NCBI GenBank assembly: GCA_934692485.1
Contig: CAKUTX010000002.1
Coordinates: forward strand, 1 to 64,000
DNA: 64,000 bases
Direction: 5' to 3'
Origin: an uncultured Candidatus Melainabacteria bacterium
Lineage (GTDB): Bacteria > Cyanobacteriota > Vampirovibrionia > Gastranaerophilales > Gastranaerophilaceae
Under the pieces are notes generated by a model. It was given only the letters and a program-made list of their open reading frames with translations. It made no database searches and was not told where the DNA came from. Shown here piece after piece: positions 33,852 to 43,582 of the stretch (positions within the stretch are counted from its first letter, which is position 1; every line of letters begins with the position of its first letter). A program made the translations under genes and the position numbers.

Positions 33852-34550
33852 ATGATTATAAAAAAGCGAGCTAAAACTGTTGAACAACCGATTGTAGAGG
33901 AAAAGTCGGCAGAAAAGGTACAGGAAACAAAGATTGAAGAAGATAAAATAGATCTTTTTAATCTTGATAATATTGATTTTAAACAGCGTCAAGAGCGTAG
34001 ACGCGGAGATAGACGCAGAGGTTTCAGACGAATTGATGACCGAAATCTTATTTCTCGTGCGCGAGAAGAAGCTCAGAGTATAAAAGAATCTGCTGCAAAA
34101 GAGGGTTATCAGGACGGGTTATCTCAAGCTAAGGCAGATATTGATGAAGTAAAGAACGCAATAACATCCTTTTTAGGGGTAAAACAGGAAGTTTTTGACA
34201 GAATTGCTCCTGAAATAATGGGAATAAGTGTTGATATTGCTAAAAAAATTATTAAAAAAGAGTTACAACAAGATCCTTCTATAATCATTGATAATATTAT
34301 GGAAGTATTAAAGGGTTTGTCTAAGGATGAACCTAAGTTAATATTGAAAGTAAATCCAGCGCAGGTTTCTTTGTTAAAATCCGAAATCCCGTCAGTCCTG
34401 ACGGAGGTCGGTTTAGATGCAAAGGTAATGATTATACCAGATGAAACCATTATGGAAGGCGGTTGTATTGTAGAAACAAACAACGGAGTAGTAGATGCAA
34501 CTATAGAAACACAGTTAGCAGTAATAAGTGAGGCTTTAAGAGAAATTTAA
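33852..34550 (+). CDS. fliH: Flagellar assembly protein FliH
   Basis: 232 residues. The N-terminal 50 are charged with an RRRGDRRRGFRR cluster. A long helix with the AREEAQSIKESAAKEGYQDG type of heptad/Gly pattern follows. The C-terminal domain (GISVDIAKKIIKKELQQDP, LKVNPAQVSLLKSEI, IIPDETIMEGGCIVETNNGV) is the part that binds the FliI ATPase, as in FliH/SctL. No fliI gene follows. TATAAT copies at 33836 and 33841 lie 10 and 5 bases before the ATG and no Shine-Dalgarno is present, so an internal leaderless promoter is possible. Confidence 0.88.
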   Translation: MIIKKRAKTVEQPIVEEKSAEKVQETKIEEDKIDLFNLDNIDFKQRQERRRGDRRRGFRRIDDRNLISRAREEAQSIKESAAKEGYQDGLSQAKADIDEVKNAITSFLGVKQEVFDRIAPEIMGISVDIAKKIIKKELQQDPSIIIDNIMEVLKGLSKDEPKLILKVNPAQVSLLKSEIPSVLTEVGLDAKVMIIPDETIMEGGCIVETNNGVVDATIETQLAVISEALREI

Positions 34551-36655
34551 TGGCACAAGAACAGGCCCAACAACAAGGTGGCGGAGGAACAACAAATTTA
34601 AGTGAAATTTTTATGGCAATATTTGTATTATTGCTGATAGTTTTGTTGCTTTGTGAATTACCTAATTGGGTTGTAAATATATGTATATGTTTGAATATTA
34701 CGCTTGGAGTTGTTCTTTTGATGATTTCTTTGTATGTAAAGAAAACATTAGAACTTGCATCTTTCCCATCAATTATTCTTATCGGAACGATGTTTAGGCT
34801 GGTTTTATCAATTGCTTCTACCCGATTAATTTTGTCAAAAGGCGAAGCTGGCGAGGTTATTCACGCGTTTGGAACATTTGTAACTGGCGGAAATATGATT
34901 GTTGGTGGTGTAATTTTCCTTATTATCACTGTTGTTCAGTTTATGGTAATCACAAAAGGTGCTGAACGTATTGCAGAAGTAGCAGCCAGATTTGCCTTAG
35001 ATGCCATGCCCGGTAAGCAAATGACTATTGATGCGGATTTCAATGCCGGATTGATTTCTCCTGAAGAAGCTACCAAAAAACGTGAGGATTTGCAAAGAGA
35101 ATCAAATCTTTTTGGTAGTATGGACGGTGCAATGAAGTTCGTAAAGGGAGATACTATCGCCGGTATTATAATCGTGTTGATTAACATTATTGGTGGTTTG
35201 TGTATCGGGTGTGTAATGAACCAAATGCCAGTTGCGGATGCGGTTTCAAAATATACGATTTTAACAATTGGTGATGGTTTAGCATCTCAGTTGCCATCGC
35301 TTTTGATGTCTATTGCGGCTGGTGTCTTTATGACGAGATCATCTGCGGCTAATTCTTTAGGTACAGATGTAACGTCGCAAATTGTAAGTAAGCCAAATGC
35401 ACTGTTTCTTGCAGCCGCATTTTTGTTATTGTTGGCTGGAACAGGTCATTGGACTGGTTTGCCTTGGCTTCCGTTTTTACTGTTTGCAATAGGTTTGTTT
35501 GTTGCAGGATTTTCAACATTGATAAATGCTGATGTTCAATCACAGTTGGGTCAGTTAGAAAATGTTCGTCAAAATATGCAAGATTTGGTTAATCCGAATA
35601 GGATGTACGAACGTTTAGGAGTTGATGTTTTAAGTTTGCAAGTTGGTTCAAACTTGCTTGTTATTGCAGATCCTGATCAGGAAGGTCAATTGCTTGCAAA
35701 AATAGCGGCATTACGTCAGAGAGTTACGGATGAACTTGGTTACATTTTGCCTAACATAAGAATTATGGATTCCTCAGCTCTTGATGCGAATGAGTATATG
35801 ATTTCAATTCGTGGCAATACTGTTGCAACAGGGTATGTATATCCAGGAAAACTAATGGTAATTGCGGATCAGTGGGATGCTTTGAAAAAAGATGTTCCTC
35901 AAGATGCGATTATTGGTATTGACCCGACTTATCAAACTCAAGCATATTGGATTTCTCCGGAAGATGCAAAGACTGCACGTTCTGTAACGGCTGTTGACAG
36001 TACAGATGTAATTGTAACTCATTTGCAAGAATGTGTAAGAAAACATGTTGATGAGGTTATGACAAAAACAGACGTTCTTAAACTTATGGAACTTGTTCGT
36101 TCTCAAGACCCTACACTTGTTAATGACCTTGTGCCGACTATTATTTCAACAAGTGATTTGAGGAAGATATTTGTTAACCTTATCAGAGAAAAGGTTTCTA
36201 TAAAAGATATTATATTTGTTTTTGAACGACTTTGTGATTACGCAAGATTTTCAAAAGAGCCTGATATTTTGTCTGAAAGATTAAGAGCTGCACTGGGTCG
36301 TCAAATCTGTCTTTCGAATGTAGGAGATGATAAGGTCCTTTACGCGTTAACTTTATCTCCAGAATGGGAAAAAACTTTAGATGACAGTTGCCAAAGAACA
36401 GAACTTGGTACAATGTTTTTGTTAAATCCTATGCAAGTTCAAGAACTAATAGAAACAACTGCAACAACGTTGTTGAGAGCAAATCAGGCATGTGGCCAGC
36501 AGCCGGTTATTTTGTGTTCTCCTAGGATAAGATTGCCTCTTTATCAGTTATTAGAACGTCATATTCCTTCAATTGTTGTTATTTCTTATTCTGAATTGAT
36601 TACGGATATTAAAGTTGAAGCTATCGATACGATTGGAGAGGCATACGCAGGTTAA
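34550..36655 (+). CDS. flhA: Flagellar export gate protein FlhA
   Basis: A 701-residue inner-membrane export-gate protein. After a Gln/Gly-rich start, eight membrane helices fill residues 20-330. They include the conserved FHIPEP-family loops [20 protein letters not shown] and [20 protein letters not shown], with the proton-channel aspartate region [10 protein letters not shown]. The cytoplasmic domain (about 350-700) has the [13 protein letters not shown] and [20 protein letters not shown] motifs. It overlaps fliH and yidD by one base each. Confidence 0.95.
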   Translation: MAQEQAQQQGGGGTTNLSEIFMAIFVLLLIVLLLCELPNWVVNICICLNITLGVVLLMISLYVKKTLELASFPSIILIGTMFRLVLSIASTRLILSKGEAGEVIHAFGTFVTGGNMIVGGVIFLIITVVQFMVITKGAERIAEVAARFALDAMPGKQMTIDADFNAGLISPEEATKKREDLQRESNLFGSMDGAMKFVKGDTIAGIIIVLINIIGGLCIGCVMNQMPVADAVSKYTILTIGDGLASQLPSLLMSIAAGVFMTRSSAANSLGTDVTSQIVSKPNALFLAAAFLLLLAGTGHWTGLPWLPFLLFAIGLFVAGFSTLINADVQSQLGQLENVRQNMQDLVNPNRMYERLGVDVLSLQVGSNLLVIADPDQEGQLLAKIAALRQRVTDELGYILPNIRIMDSSALDANEYMISIRGNTVATGYVYPGKLMVIADQWDALKKDVPQDAIIGIDPTYQTQAYWISPEDAKTARSVTAVDSTDVIVTHLQECVRKHVDEVMTKTDVLKLMELVRSQDPTLVNDLVPTIISTSDLRKIFVNLIREKVSIKDIIFVFERLCDYARFSKEPDILSERLRAALGRQICLSNVGDDKVLYALTLSPEWEKTLDDSCQRTELGTMFLLNPMQVQELIETTATTLLRANQACGQQPVILCSPRIRLPLYQLLERHIPSIVVISYSELITDIKVEAIDTIGEAYAG

Positions 36656-36864
36656 TGATAAAGAAAATAGTATTATTTTTAATATCAATTTATCAAAAAA
36701 TTTCAAAATATACACCAGCGGTATGCAGATTTTATCCAACTTGTTCAGAGTACACTCGTCAGGCTATAGAAAAATATGGTGTTTTAAAAGGCGGTTGGTT
36801 AGGTCTAAAAAGAATTTCGAAATGTCACCCTTGGCATGAAGGCGGCAATGATCCAGTTCCTTAG
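36655..36864 (+). CDS. yidD: Membrane protein insertion efficiency factor YidD
   Basis: A 69-residue protein. An amphipathic N-terminal helix is followed by the family signature [19 protein letters not shown] with [15 protein letters not shown] and the ending GGNDPVP. It assists YidC-mediated membrane insertion. In most bacteria it lies beside rnpA and yidC. Here it is the last gene of the flagellar operon, its ATG sharing a base with the flhA stop. Confidence 0.93.
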   Translation: MIKKIVLFLISIYQKISKYTPAVCRFYPTCSEYTRQAIEKYGVLKGGWLGLKRISKCHPWHEGGNDPVP

Positions 36865-36879
36865 AATAAAAAATAAAGA

Positions 36880-36904
36880 AAAGACCGATGAATTATCGGT
36901 CTTT
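36880..36904. terminator. Terminator of the flagellar operon
   Basis: AAAGACCGAT and ATCGGTCTTT form a 10-base-pair stem with a five-base loop, ending in T4. It can also serve the converging pilin gene. Confidence 0.75.
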
Positions 36905-36938
36905 TAAAAGATGAAAGGAGCTGAAATTTTATAAATTT

Positions 36939-37613
36939 TTAATAGTATGTAATCTTCCAACCGTCATTAATTACTCTGGCAGCACAAGTCAGGCCGGAAG
37001 CGGCTTTGTTACAGTTGTATGAGTTGTCTAATCCTCCTGGGACAATTTCTTTCCCGTCTAAAACGAAAGCAAAAATATCACGTCCCATTTGATTAGGTAA
37101 TGCGTTGCCGTTTACATCAATAATAAAAACGACAGAATCTTTTTCAACATTTACACCAAATTCAGAGCGAATAATATCTCTCGGGTAAACGTTCATGATT
37201 ACATTCATTCCATCAACCAATGTAAACATATATTGGTACATTTTTGTGTTTTTTAAATAGACTTTTCCGCTTAAAAATTTAGTCGGGTACTGCCAGCATC
37301 CTGTTTCATTAGAACATTCTCTGACAACTTTAAAATAAGGTCTATAATAAGAAAAAGCCAGTGCAGAAGAATTTTGTGAATATTGGTCCAATCCCCAATA
37401 ATTAGGCGAAGCTCTGTCTAGCATTACAAACATTGTTACTTGACTAATTGAGGAATATATTTTTTTCAACGCAGCAATATTTTTAGCGTCATTTACTTTT
37501 GCTAATAATCCAAACATTGTTAAAGATGCGATAACACCAATGATTGCCAAAGTGAACAGTGCCTCTGACATAGTTAGTCCTGAACGATTTTTTAAAAATT
37601 TTTCATAATCCAT
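36939..37613 (-). CDS. Prepilin-like protein, tandem copy A
   Basis: 224 residues. Class III signal: leader ending SG (residue 12), then LTMSEALFTLAIIGVIASL with Glu at mature position 5. The mature part shares the layout of the neighbour at 37729: YWGLDQYSQN, YYRPYFKVVREC, GCWQYPTKFLSGKVY, the loop DVNGNALPNQMGRDIFAFV, LDNSYNCNKA, and the end CAARVINDGWKITYY. Cys residues are placed in pairs, so disulfides are likely outside the cell. The two genes (about 115 bases apart, same strand) are clearly duplicates. Pilus assembly genes are not nearby. Confidence 0.88.
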   Translation of the reverse strand: MDYEKFLKNRSGLTMSEALFTLAIIGVIASLTMFGLLAKVNDAKNIAALKKIYSSISQVTMFVMLDRASPNYWGLDQYSQNSSALAFSYYRPYFKVVRECSNETGCWQYPTKFLSGKVYLKNTKMYQYMFTLVDGMNVIMNVYPRDIIRSEFGVNVEKDSVVFIIDVNGNALPNQMGRDIFAFVLDGKEIVPGGLDNSYNCNKAASGLTCAARVINDGWKITYY

Positions 37614-37728
37614 AAGCCAACCACCTCGTATCTTTTTTTTAAGACAAAAGGATCTTTTAACAATACATATATCATGTATATGCCCATGTATACTACATAT
37701 ATAACACTATGTTAAGATTAGTAACAAA
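37614..37728 (-). promoter_or_regulatory. Repeat-rich gap between tandem pilins
   Basis: An AT-rich gap containing two direct copies of CATGTATA twelve bases apart (in CATGTATATGCCCATGTATA) within a wider run of ATAT repeats. This is the region where the promoter of copy A would lie. A protein-binding role is only suggested. Confidence 0.3.
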
Positions 37729-38415
37729 TTAGTTTAAATATTTGATAGTCCAGCCATCTTTGATAATTCTTGCAACGCAACCCCAACCAGTACCATTTTT
37801 GTTGCAGCTAGAATAATCGTCCAAACCAGCAGGCTGTAATCCTTTGTGTGTAATAACAAAAGCAAAAATATCACGTCCGATTTGGTTAGGTAATTTTTGA
37901 GAATTTATATCAACCCATAGTACAGGACAGGGGTAGTCCACGTCAATCCCAAACTGTCTAGCGTTTTGAGTGTCATAAATATCAATTAGAATACTAACAC
38001 CATCTGTTAAAGTATAAGTGTATTGGTACCAGCTTCTGTTATGTCCTGACCAATAAACTGTTCCGTTAAGATATTTTGTCGGGTAGCCCCAACAACCAGC
38101 AGTATTAGGACACATTCTCATTGTATTAAAATACGGTTTATAGTACTCATAAATAGTTCTAACAGGTTCTTCTACGTCATCTTCAATCCACCAGTATTCA
38201 GGACCTTCGTGCTCTGAGATAACCATATTTGTAGCTTGTTGTAAAACAGAGTAAGTTTTTTTTAATGTTGAAATGTTTTTTTGATCTTTGAGCCTTTGGT
38301 TCAATGAAGGCAATGTCATTGCAGCAACGACCCCAATTATTCCAATAGTTATTAAAACTTCAGCAAGAGTGAATGCATTTTGTTTAAAATCTTTAAACTT
38401 TCTAAAATATTCCAT
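37729..38415 (-). CDS. Prepilin-like protein, tandem copy B
   Basis: 228 residues. The leader is MEYFRKFKDFKQNA, cleaved before [19 protein letters not shown], with Glu at mature position 5. The body matches copy A: YYKPYFNTMRMCPNTAGCWG, YPTKYLNGTVYW, the loop DINSQKLPNQIGRDIFAFV, GLDDYSSCNK, and CVARIIKDGWTIKYLN at the end. It is divergent from the biotin gene bioF with about 80 bases between the starts; no HTH regulator accompanies this pair. Confidence 0.9.
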   Translation of the reverse strand: MEYFRKFKDFKQNAFTLAEVLITIGIIGVVAAMTLPSLNQRLKDQKNISTLKKTYSVLQQATNMVISEHEGPEYWWIEDDVEEPVRTIYEYYKPYFNTMRMCPNTAGCWGYPTKYLNGTVYWSGHNRSWYQYTYTLTDGVSILIDIYDTQNARQFGIDVDYPCPVLWVDINSQKLPNQIGRDIFAFVITHKGLQPAGLDDYSSCNKNGTGWGCVARIIKDGWTIKYLN

Positions 38416-38494
38416 ATTATTATTATAAACTTTTTTCGAAAAATTTTCAATATTTTATTGTTTACTTTTTTGATTTTTTGTCATAAATTAGGGT

Positions 38495-39619
38495 ATGCTT
38501 GAAACTTATAACGAGAAACTGAAAAAATTAAAAGAGCAATCTCATTTCAGAAACATAAAAGAGTTTGATGGAAAAGACGAAAAGTATGTATATTATAACG
38601 GTCAAAAACTTTTAAACCTTTCTTCCAACAATTATTTAGGGATTGCTGATAATAGTAAAATTACACGAGAGTTTTTGAATAATGTTGGGGATGAATTTTC
38701 ATTTGGTAGTGCCTCTGCAAGACTTTTGACTGGCACTTTACCTATTTATAATGAGTTAGAAGATTTAATCTCAAAAAAGTTTGGGAAAGGTAAGACGCTT
38801 CTTTTTAACAGTGGTTATCACGCAAATGTTGGGATAAATAGTTCTATTGCAAGTAAAGGTGATGTAATTTTTTCAGATAAATTAAATCATGCCAGTATTA
38901 TTGACGGAATGCGTTTGTCTGATGGAAAATTTTTTAGATTTCCACATAAAAACATGCTCGCTTTGGAAAAATTGTTAATTAGAGAACGAAAAAATTTCCA
39001 TAATGCGATAATTGTTTCAGAGAGTGTTTTTTCAATGGATGGTGATATTGCAGATATTGAAAAATTAGTTGAACTTAAAGAAAAATATAATTGTATTTTA
39101 ATTTTGGATGAAGCGCACGCTTTTGGAGTTTTTGGGAAAAACGGACTTGGTGTAGCTGAAAAACTCGGACTTTTGGATAAAGTTGATTTGATTGTCGGAA
39201 CATTTGGCAAAGCAATCGGTTCAATGGGAGCATTTGCTACAGGTAGTACAACTTTGGTAGAATATCTTACTAATAATGCTCGTTCGTTTATTTTTTCAAC
39301 GGCTCTACCTCCGATTAGTATAGCTTTTTCAAAGTGGATTATAGAAAATAAATTGCCGAATACTTATGAAAAACGAAAAAAAATGCTTGAAATAGCTAAA
39401 AAAGCAGGTAGCGAAAGCCAAATAATTCCTGTTATAATTGGAGGAAACAAAGAAACCGTGGATACGTGTGAGATTTTGTTTCATAACGGATTTTTCACAC
39501 TTCCGATAAGGCCGCCAACCGTGCCGGAAGGAACTTCAAGATTAAGATTGTCGTTGACTACAGATATTACGGAAAAGGAAATTTTTGATGCAATTTCATT
39601 GGCTAAACAAACAAAATAA
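38495..39619 (+). CDS. bioF: 8-amino-7-oxononanoate synthase
   Basis: A 374-residue PLP enzyme joining pimeloyl-ACP and alanine in biotin synthesis. Visible are LSSNNYLGIADN (about 40), FGSASARLLTGT, the pyridoxal ring motif LDEAHAFGVFG, and the Schiff-base lysine in GTFGKAIGSMGAF (about 236). It heads bioF-bioG-bioC, whose genes overlap. No Shine-Dalgarno is visible; CATAAA lies seven bases before the ATG, so this too may be leaderless. Confidence 0.95.
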   Translation: MLETYNEKLKKLKEQSHFRNIKEFDGKDEKYVYYNGQKLLNLSSNNYLGIADNSKITREFLNNVGDEFSFGSASARLLTGTLPIYNELEDLISKKFGKGKTLLFNSGYHANVGINSSIASKGDVIFSDKLNHASIIDGMRLSDGKFFRFPHKNMLALEKLLIRERKNFHNAIIVSESVFSMDGDIADIEKLVELKEKYNCILILDEAHAFGVFGKNGLGVAEKLGLLDKVDLIVGTFGKAIGSMGAFATGSTTLVEYLTNNARSFIFSTALPPISIAFSKWIIENKLPNTYEKRKKMLEIAKKAGSESQIIPVIIGGNKETVDTCEILFHNGFFTLPIRPPTVPEGTSRLRLSLTTDITEKEIFDAISLAKQTK

Positions 39620-40241
39620 TAAAAAACTAATAATATTTTTTGCTGGCTGGAGTTTTGATTACAAGCCGTTCGAATTTTTAAAATCTGAAGATTTTGATAT
39701 TTTAATGGCTTACGATTACTCGGATATTTCAACAAATATACCAGAACTGGAATATGACGAAATAAATCTAATAGCTTGGTCTATGGGCGTTTTTGTTGCA
39801 TATTGTTTGAGAGAAAAACTTCCTAATTTCTCCAAAAAGATAGCAATAAATGGAACTTTATTCCCTGTTGATGACGAATTTGGAATTCCTGAAAAACCTT
39901 TTTTGTTAACATTAAGACACGCTAAAACAGGTTTGGAAGGAAAATTTTATCAAAATATATTTAATAAAAAAGAAGAATTTGAAAGATATATGCAGGCTCC
40001 TGTGGAACGTTCTATAGAAAATCGTGAAATAGAGCTGAAATCTTTGTATGGAGCGATTAAAAAATCCAATATTATATATAATTATTTTTATGATAAAGCG
40101 TTGATAAGTTCTTATGACAAAATAATTCCAACAAAAAATCAGATTAATTTTTGGCAAGATAAAATTTCGATTGAAATGCTTGAAAGCGGACATTTTCCAT
40201 ACTATAATTTCAAAAGTTGGAATGATATTTTATGCAAATAA
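39585..40241 (+). CDS. bioG: Pimeloyl-ACP methyl ester esterase, BioG type
   Basis: 218 residues of the DUF452/BioG family, an alpha/beta hydrolase that removes the methyl group once the pimeloyl chain is built. FFAGWSFDYKPF is the N-terminal signature. LIAWSMGVFVAY holds the nucleophile serine (GxSxG-like, here AWSMG). The acidic residue region and a C-terminal SGHFPYY histidine follow. It overlaps bioF by 35 bases and bioC by 10, indicating translational coupling. Confidence 0.92.
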   Translation: MMQFHWLNKQNNKKLIIFFAGWSFDYKPFEFLKSEDFDILMAYDYSDISTNIPELEYDEINLIAWSMGVFVAYCLREKLPNFSKKIAINGTLFPVDDEFGIPEKPFLLTLRHAKTGLEGKFYQNIFNKKEEFERYMQAPVERSIENREIELKSLYGAIKKSNIIYNYFYDKALISSYDKIIPTKNQINFWQDKISIEMLESGHFPYYNFKSWNDILCK

Positions 40242-40969
40242 ACCCTAAATTAATAAAAAAACAGTTTGAAAAAAGCTTGAATACATATAATCAAAATGCA
40301 GTTGTTCAAAAAGTTATGGCCGAAAAACTTGTTGATAATTTGCAAAAAATACGTGTTGATTTTGAGAATATTTTGGAGCTTGGTTGCGGAACAGGAATTT
40401 TGACAAATGAAATAGTTAAGAAAATTAATTTTAAAAACTATTGTGCAAATGATTTGATAGAAAAGTCAAAATTTTATGTAGAAGATATAATTCCAAATAC
40501 AAAATTTTATTGTGGAAACGCTCAGCGCATAAAGCTTCAACAAAAACAGGATTTGATTATATCAAATGCAATGTTTCAATGGTTTAAAAATCTTGAAAAA
40601 GCAAGTTTGTATTATAAAAACGCGCTAAAACCATCAGGAATTCTTGCATTTACGTCTTTTTCCGAGAAAAATTTTAGCGAAATTCGTGAATTGACTGGAA
40701 TATCTTTGGACTATCTGTCGTTTCAAGATATAAAAAAGGCAATTGAAAAAAACTACAAAATTTTATATTCAGAAGAATTTGAGCAAAAATTGTCATTTTC
40801 AAATCCGCTCGAACTACTTGCGCATATGAAAAATACAGGTGTAAACTCATTAACATTACAACATTGGACTTTTGGAGATGTAAAGAAGTTTTGTGAAGAT
40901 TATAACAAAAGATTTCCGGATATTACGTTAACATATTCTCCTGTTATTGTAATTTGTTCAAACAAGTAA
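40232..40969 (+). CDS. bioC: Malonyl-ACP O-methyltransferase
   Basis: A 245-residue SAM-dependent methyltransferase that disguises malonyl-ACP so fatty acid enzymes can extend it toward pimelate. The SAM motif LELGCGTGILTNEI is at about 48-61. YNQNAVVQKVMAEKL at the N-terminus and the DLIISNAMFQWFKNL motif are typical of BioC. With bioG it forms the standard starter and finisher of the pimeloyl pathway. bioA, bioD and bioB are not in this window. Confidence 0.93.
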   Translation: MQINPKLIKKQFEKSLNTYNQNAVVQKVMAEKLVDNLQKIRVDFENILELGCGTGILTNEIVKKINFKNYCANDLIEKSKFYVEDIIPNTKFYCGNAQRIKLQQKQDLIISNAMFQWFKNLEKASLYYKNALKPSGILAFTSFSEKNFSEIRELTGISLDYLSFQDIKKAIEKNYKILYSEEFEQKLSFSNPLELLAHMKNTGVNSLTLQHWTFGDVKKFCEDYNKRFPDITLTYSPVIVICSNK

Positions 40970-41074
40970 TTTTTGTATTCATATTTTATTAAGTATAAAT
41001 AAATCTAATTACGTATTCATCTTTGTAAAGAAAAAACATATAATCTTTACATAATTTCATGTTTATTATTACAT

Positions 41075-41743
41075 GTGGATAAAAAGGATGGAAAGCAATT
41101 GTTAAATAATTTTGAAAGTTTTGATAATTCTGAAACATCGGCAAGAAAATCGGCATTAATACAAGAAAGAGTCGGACTTGTTTCTACTCATATGTATAAG
41201 CAATTTTTGGATTATCAACATGCCAATGTTAATACTAATGAAATTTTTGCAAGAATGATTGATAATTTGCAAGTAGTTGTAGATACATTAAAGGAAGCGT
41301 TTTCATCCCGAAATGTTACAACACAAAATATTTATGTTGATACTGATCCTCAAAAATCTGTTGTTATCGTAAACATTCTTTGGCACAAAATGAGTTTTAC
41401 AACAAGATGTAATTACCAACCGCAAGCTTTATACAGAGCAGATGGTCAACATTTGTTTTCAAGTCGAATAATGGCAATTAAAGGTAATTATTACGAATTG
41501 ATGAAAGGTGTTACTGACCACGATGAAGAAATGGGCAAACTTTTGGATAACGAAGTTGCATCATTGTTTATTCCACCAGAATCAACTCAAAATTCGATTA
41601 TGAAAATTCGTCACTTGCCAAATAGAGAGTTTTACTTAAACCAAGTTGATGCACCAAGAGAGTTTGTTTTGAAAGTCGTAGAAACAATTTGTGGTGGTGG
41701 TTTCTATCACGAAGAAGGCGCAAGAAAAAGTTTTAATATTTAG
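41075..41743 (+). CDS. Hypothetical protein
   Basis: Up to 222 residues. The start is uncertain: the GTG at 41075 gives MDKKDGK..., while AAGGATGG at about 41084-41091 would serve the TTG at 41099. No domain is recognised. It looks like a soluble alpha/beta protein, with LVSTHMYKQFLDYQHANVNT, DNLQVVVDTLKEAF, NIYVDTDPQKSVVIVNILWH and a C-terminus VVETICGGGFYHEEGARKSF. The tail of conserved Gly and aromatic residues suggests a ligand site. It has its own short unit between bioC and coaD. Function unknown. Confidence 0.6.
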   Translation: MDKKDGKQLLNNFESFDNSETSARKSALIQERVGLVSTHMYKQFLDYQHANVNTNEIFARMIDNLQVVVDTLKEAFSSRNVTTQNIYVDTDPQKSVVIVNILWHKMSFTTRCNYQPQALYRADGQHLFSSRIMAIKGNYYELMKGVTDHDEEMGKLLDNEVASLFIPPESTQNSIMKIRHLPNREFYLNQVDAPREFVLKVVETICGGGFYHEEGARKSFNI

Positions 41744-41993
41744 TTGATTATATTAAAATATGCAAAGAAAAACCTTCTAAATAAATTCAGAAGGTCCAAA
41801 ATCTTTAATGATTTCTCGTGTAAAGTAGGTAGAAAGTGTAGTAGGTAGTGTAAATTTATAATCTTTGCTTTCGCATTGTGTTTTATGTCTTACATATATA
41901 TAAAGTATTTAAGTATATAAAAATTGCATAATCTATATATTTCGTTACAAAAGTTAATATTTTGCTAAATTTACTATCAAAAAATTCTTGTGT

Positions 41994-41999
41994 TATAAT
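41994..41999 (+). promoter_or_regulatory. Extended -10 promoter of coaD
   Basis: TGTTATAAT (41991-41999) about 20 bases before the coaD ATG, identical over 12 bases to the element at 23969-23980. The rest of the 277-base gap (41744-41990) holds a weak CCTTCT/AGAAGG hairpin near 41771-41792 and no gene. Confidence 0.55.
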
Positions 42000-42020
42000 A
42001 GGCAGTAAAGGAAAAATTTA

Positions 42021-42500
42021 ATGAAAATAGCTATTTATCCAGGAAGTTTTGACCCTGTAACAAAAGGACATCTTGATATTTTGAAAACAGCTACAGAATT
42101 ATTTGATAAAGTAATTATTGCAGTAGCGCATAATTCGGCTAAACAAGGTTTTTTGCCCGTCGAGAAACGTGTTGAATTGATTTGCGAAAGTGTAAAAAAT
42201 CTTCCAAATGTTGAAGTTGATGCTTTTGAAGGCTTAACGATAAATTATGCAAAGCAAAAAGGCGCTACAATTTTGATAAGAGGTTTGCGTGCCGTATCCG
42301 ATTTTGAGTATGAAATGCAGTTGTCGCAAGCGAATAGTGCTTTGTCATCTGATATTAAAACGGTGTTTTTAACAACAAAGCCAAAATACAATTTTATTTC
42401 CTCAAGTACAATAAAAGAAATATACCTTAATAATGGCGATATTTCTAAGTTTGTGCCGGAACCGGTTAATGATTATTTGACAAATTCTTTCAAATGTTAA
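42021..42500 (+). CDS. coaD: Phosphopantetheine adenylyltransferase
   Basis: A 159-residue enzyme of coenzyme A synthesis. The nucleotidyltransferase motif YPGSFDPVTKGHLDI is at residues 6-20, the RGLRAVSDFEYEMQL block at about 91-105 and the ISSSTIKEI motif near 129. It belongs to the same superfamily as nadD. AAAGGA precedes the ATG. Confidence 0.95.
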   Translation: MKIAIYPGSFDPVTKGHLDILKTATELFDKVIIAVAHNSAKQGFLPVEKRVELICESVKNLPNVEVDAFEGLTINYAKQKGATILIRGLRAVSDFEYEMQLSQANSALSSDIKTVFLTTKPKYNFISSSTIKEIYLNNGDISKFVPEPVNDYLTNSFKC

Positions 42501-42587
42501 AATATGTGGATTTTTCCGTAACAAACTATTTGACAATTGTTATACGCTTATGTAGAATGTTATTAGAGTAAGAAAGGTATATGTGTC

Positions 42588-43190
42588 ATGCAACAACAGA
42601 ACGGAGTATATGATTTATTAAAGAGGCTTGAAATAGCTTTGGAAGAAGGATTTCCAATTATTCCTCGGAAATTTACAGTAGTAAAAACAAAAGATATTGA
42701 AACTTTGATTGATAGAATATATGGTGCTTTGCCAGTTGAAGTTCAAGAAGCAAAGGCTTTCTTAAGACGTCGTGATGAACTTCAATTAGAAGCACAGCAG
42801 AAGGCTGAAAGAATTATAAATGATGCGCAAGCAGAGGCTGATAGAAAGTTGTCGGAAGCTGATTTTATAAAAGCACTTGAACGAGAAGGTATAAGAATTA
42901 GAACTCAAGTTCAACAAGAATGTGAAGAAATTAAGCGCAAAGCTATGGAAGAAGCTGATAATATTAGGGCTCAAGCAACAGAAGAAGCTATGAAAACTAA
43001 AGAAGGCGCTGAACTTTATGCAGAACAAGTTTTGACAAATTTGGAAAAGAACTTGACTCAACAACAACAAATTGTAAAAAATGGTCAGGTTTACATGGAA
43101 CAATTGCGTTCAGATTCATATGGCAGTTCATACGGAAGCTCTTACTCTGCAGCAACTCCGCAAAACCCTTCTGATTACGTGATTAAATAA
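42588..43190 (+). CDS. Coiled-coil protein, DivIVA/AtpF-like architecture
   Basis: 200 residues. A short N-terminal part (YDLLKRLEIALEEGFPIIPR) is followed by a long charged coiled coil at about 50-165 with stretches such as AQQKAERIINDAQAEADRKL and ECEEIKRKAMEEADNIRAQ. A Ser/Tyr/Gly-rich tail ends the chain. The helix resembles ATP synthase b-subunit and DivIVA-like scaffolds, but the diagnostic N-terminal parts of those families are missing. Similar proteins are common near coaD in cyanobacteria-like genomes (recollection, not checked). Role unknown, perhaps cell-division scaffolding. Confidence 0.65.
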   Translation: MQQQNGVYDLLKRLEIALEEGFPIIPRKFTVVKTKDIETLIDRIYGALPVEVQEAKAFLRRRDELQLEAQQKAERIINDAQAEADRKLSEADFIKALEREGIRIRTQVQQECEEIKRKAMEEADNIRAQATEEAMKTKEGAELYAEQVLTNLEKNLTQQQQIVKNGQVYMEQLRSDSYGSSYGSSYSAATPQNPSDYVIK

Positions 43191-43214
43191 CAAATTTAAA
43201 AAAAATAAATATTT

Positions 43215-43246
43215 CAGTCGGTTAATATACAACCGGCTGATTTTTT
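43215..43246 (+). terminator. Rho-independent terminator after the coiled-coil gene
   Basis: CAGTCGGTT and AACCGGCTG form a nine-pair stem (one G-U), followed by T6. Confidence 0.85.
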
Positions 43247-43402
43247 ATAAAATGCTTATAGATTGTTAACAATATGTTTGCAATTTATTTTGTTTGTTTT
43301 ATTATGATAGTATAAGCCGATTTGATTAGAATGTGACGAACTCACATTCTTTTTTAAAGAGGAAGATTTTAATAATAAATAACAAAAAAGGAAATAAAAA
43401 TT

Positions 43403-43570
43403 ATGGGTATCAAAGGAAAAAACGACAGAATGGTAGTTCTTGCATGTGAAGATTGCAAAGAAAGAAACTACACAACTACTAAAAACAAAAAAAATATTAA
43501 AGAAAGACTTGAGTTGAACAAATATTGTCCAACTTGTAAAAAACATACAACTCACAAAGAAACAAAATAG
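43403..43570 (+). CDS. rpmG: 50S ribosomal protein L33
   Basis: A 55-residue protein with the L33 pattern: [19 protein letters not shown] and [18 protein letters not shown]. Four cysteines in two CxxC pairs make this the zinc-binding form. It starts the conserved rpmG-trnW-secE-nusG-rplK-rplA order. AAAAGG lies upstream of the ATG. Confidence 0.95.
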   Translation: MGIKGKNDRMVVLACEDCKERNYTTTKNKKNIKERLELNKYCPTCKKHTTHKETK

Positions 43571-43582
43571 CGAGAGCTAGTT

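Noticed and set aside
36615..36839. Plus-strand frame overlapping the flhA end and yidD
   Set aside because: The conserved YidD protein is in the other frame at 36655; this frame has no recognisable sequence.
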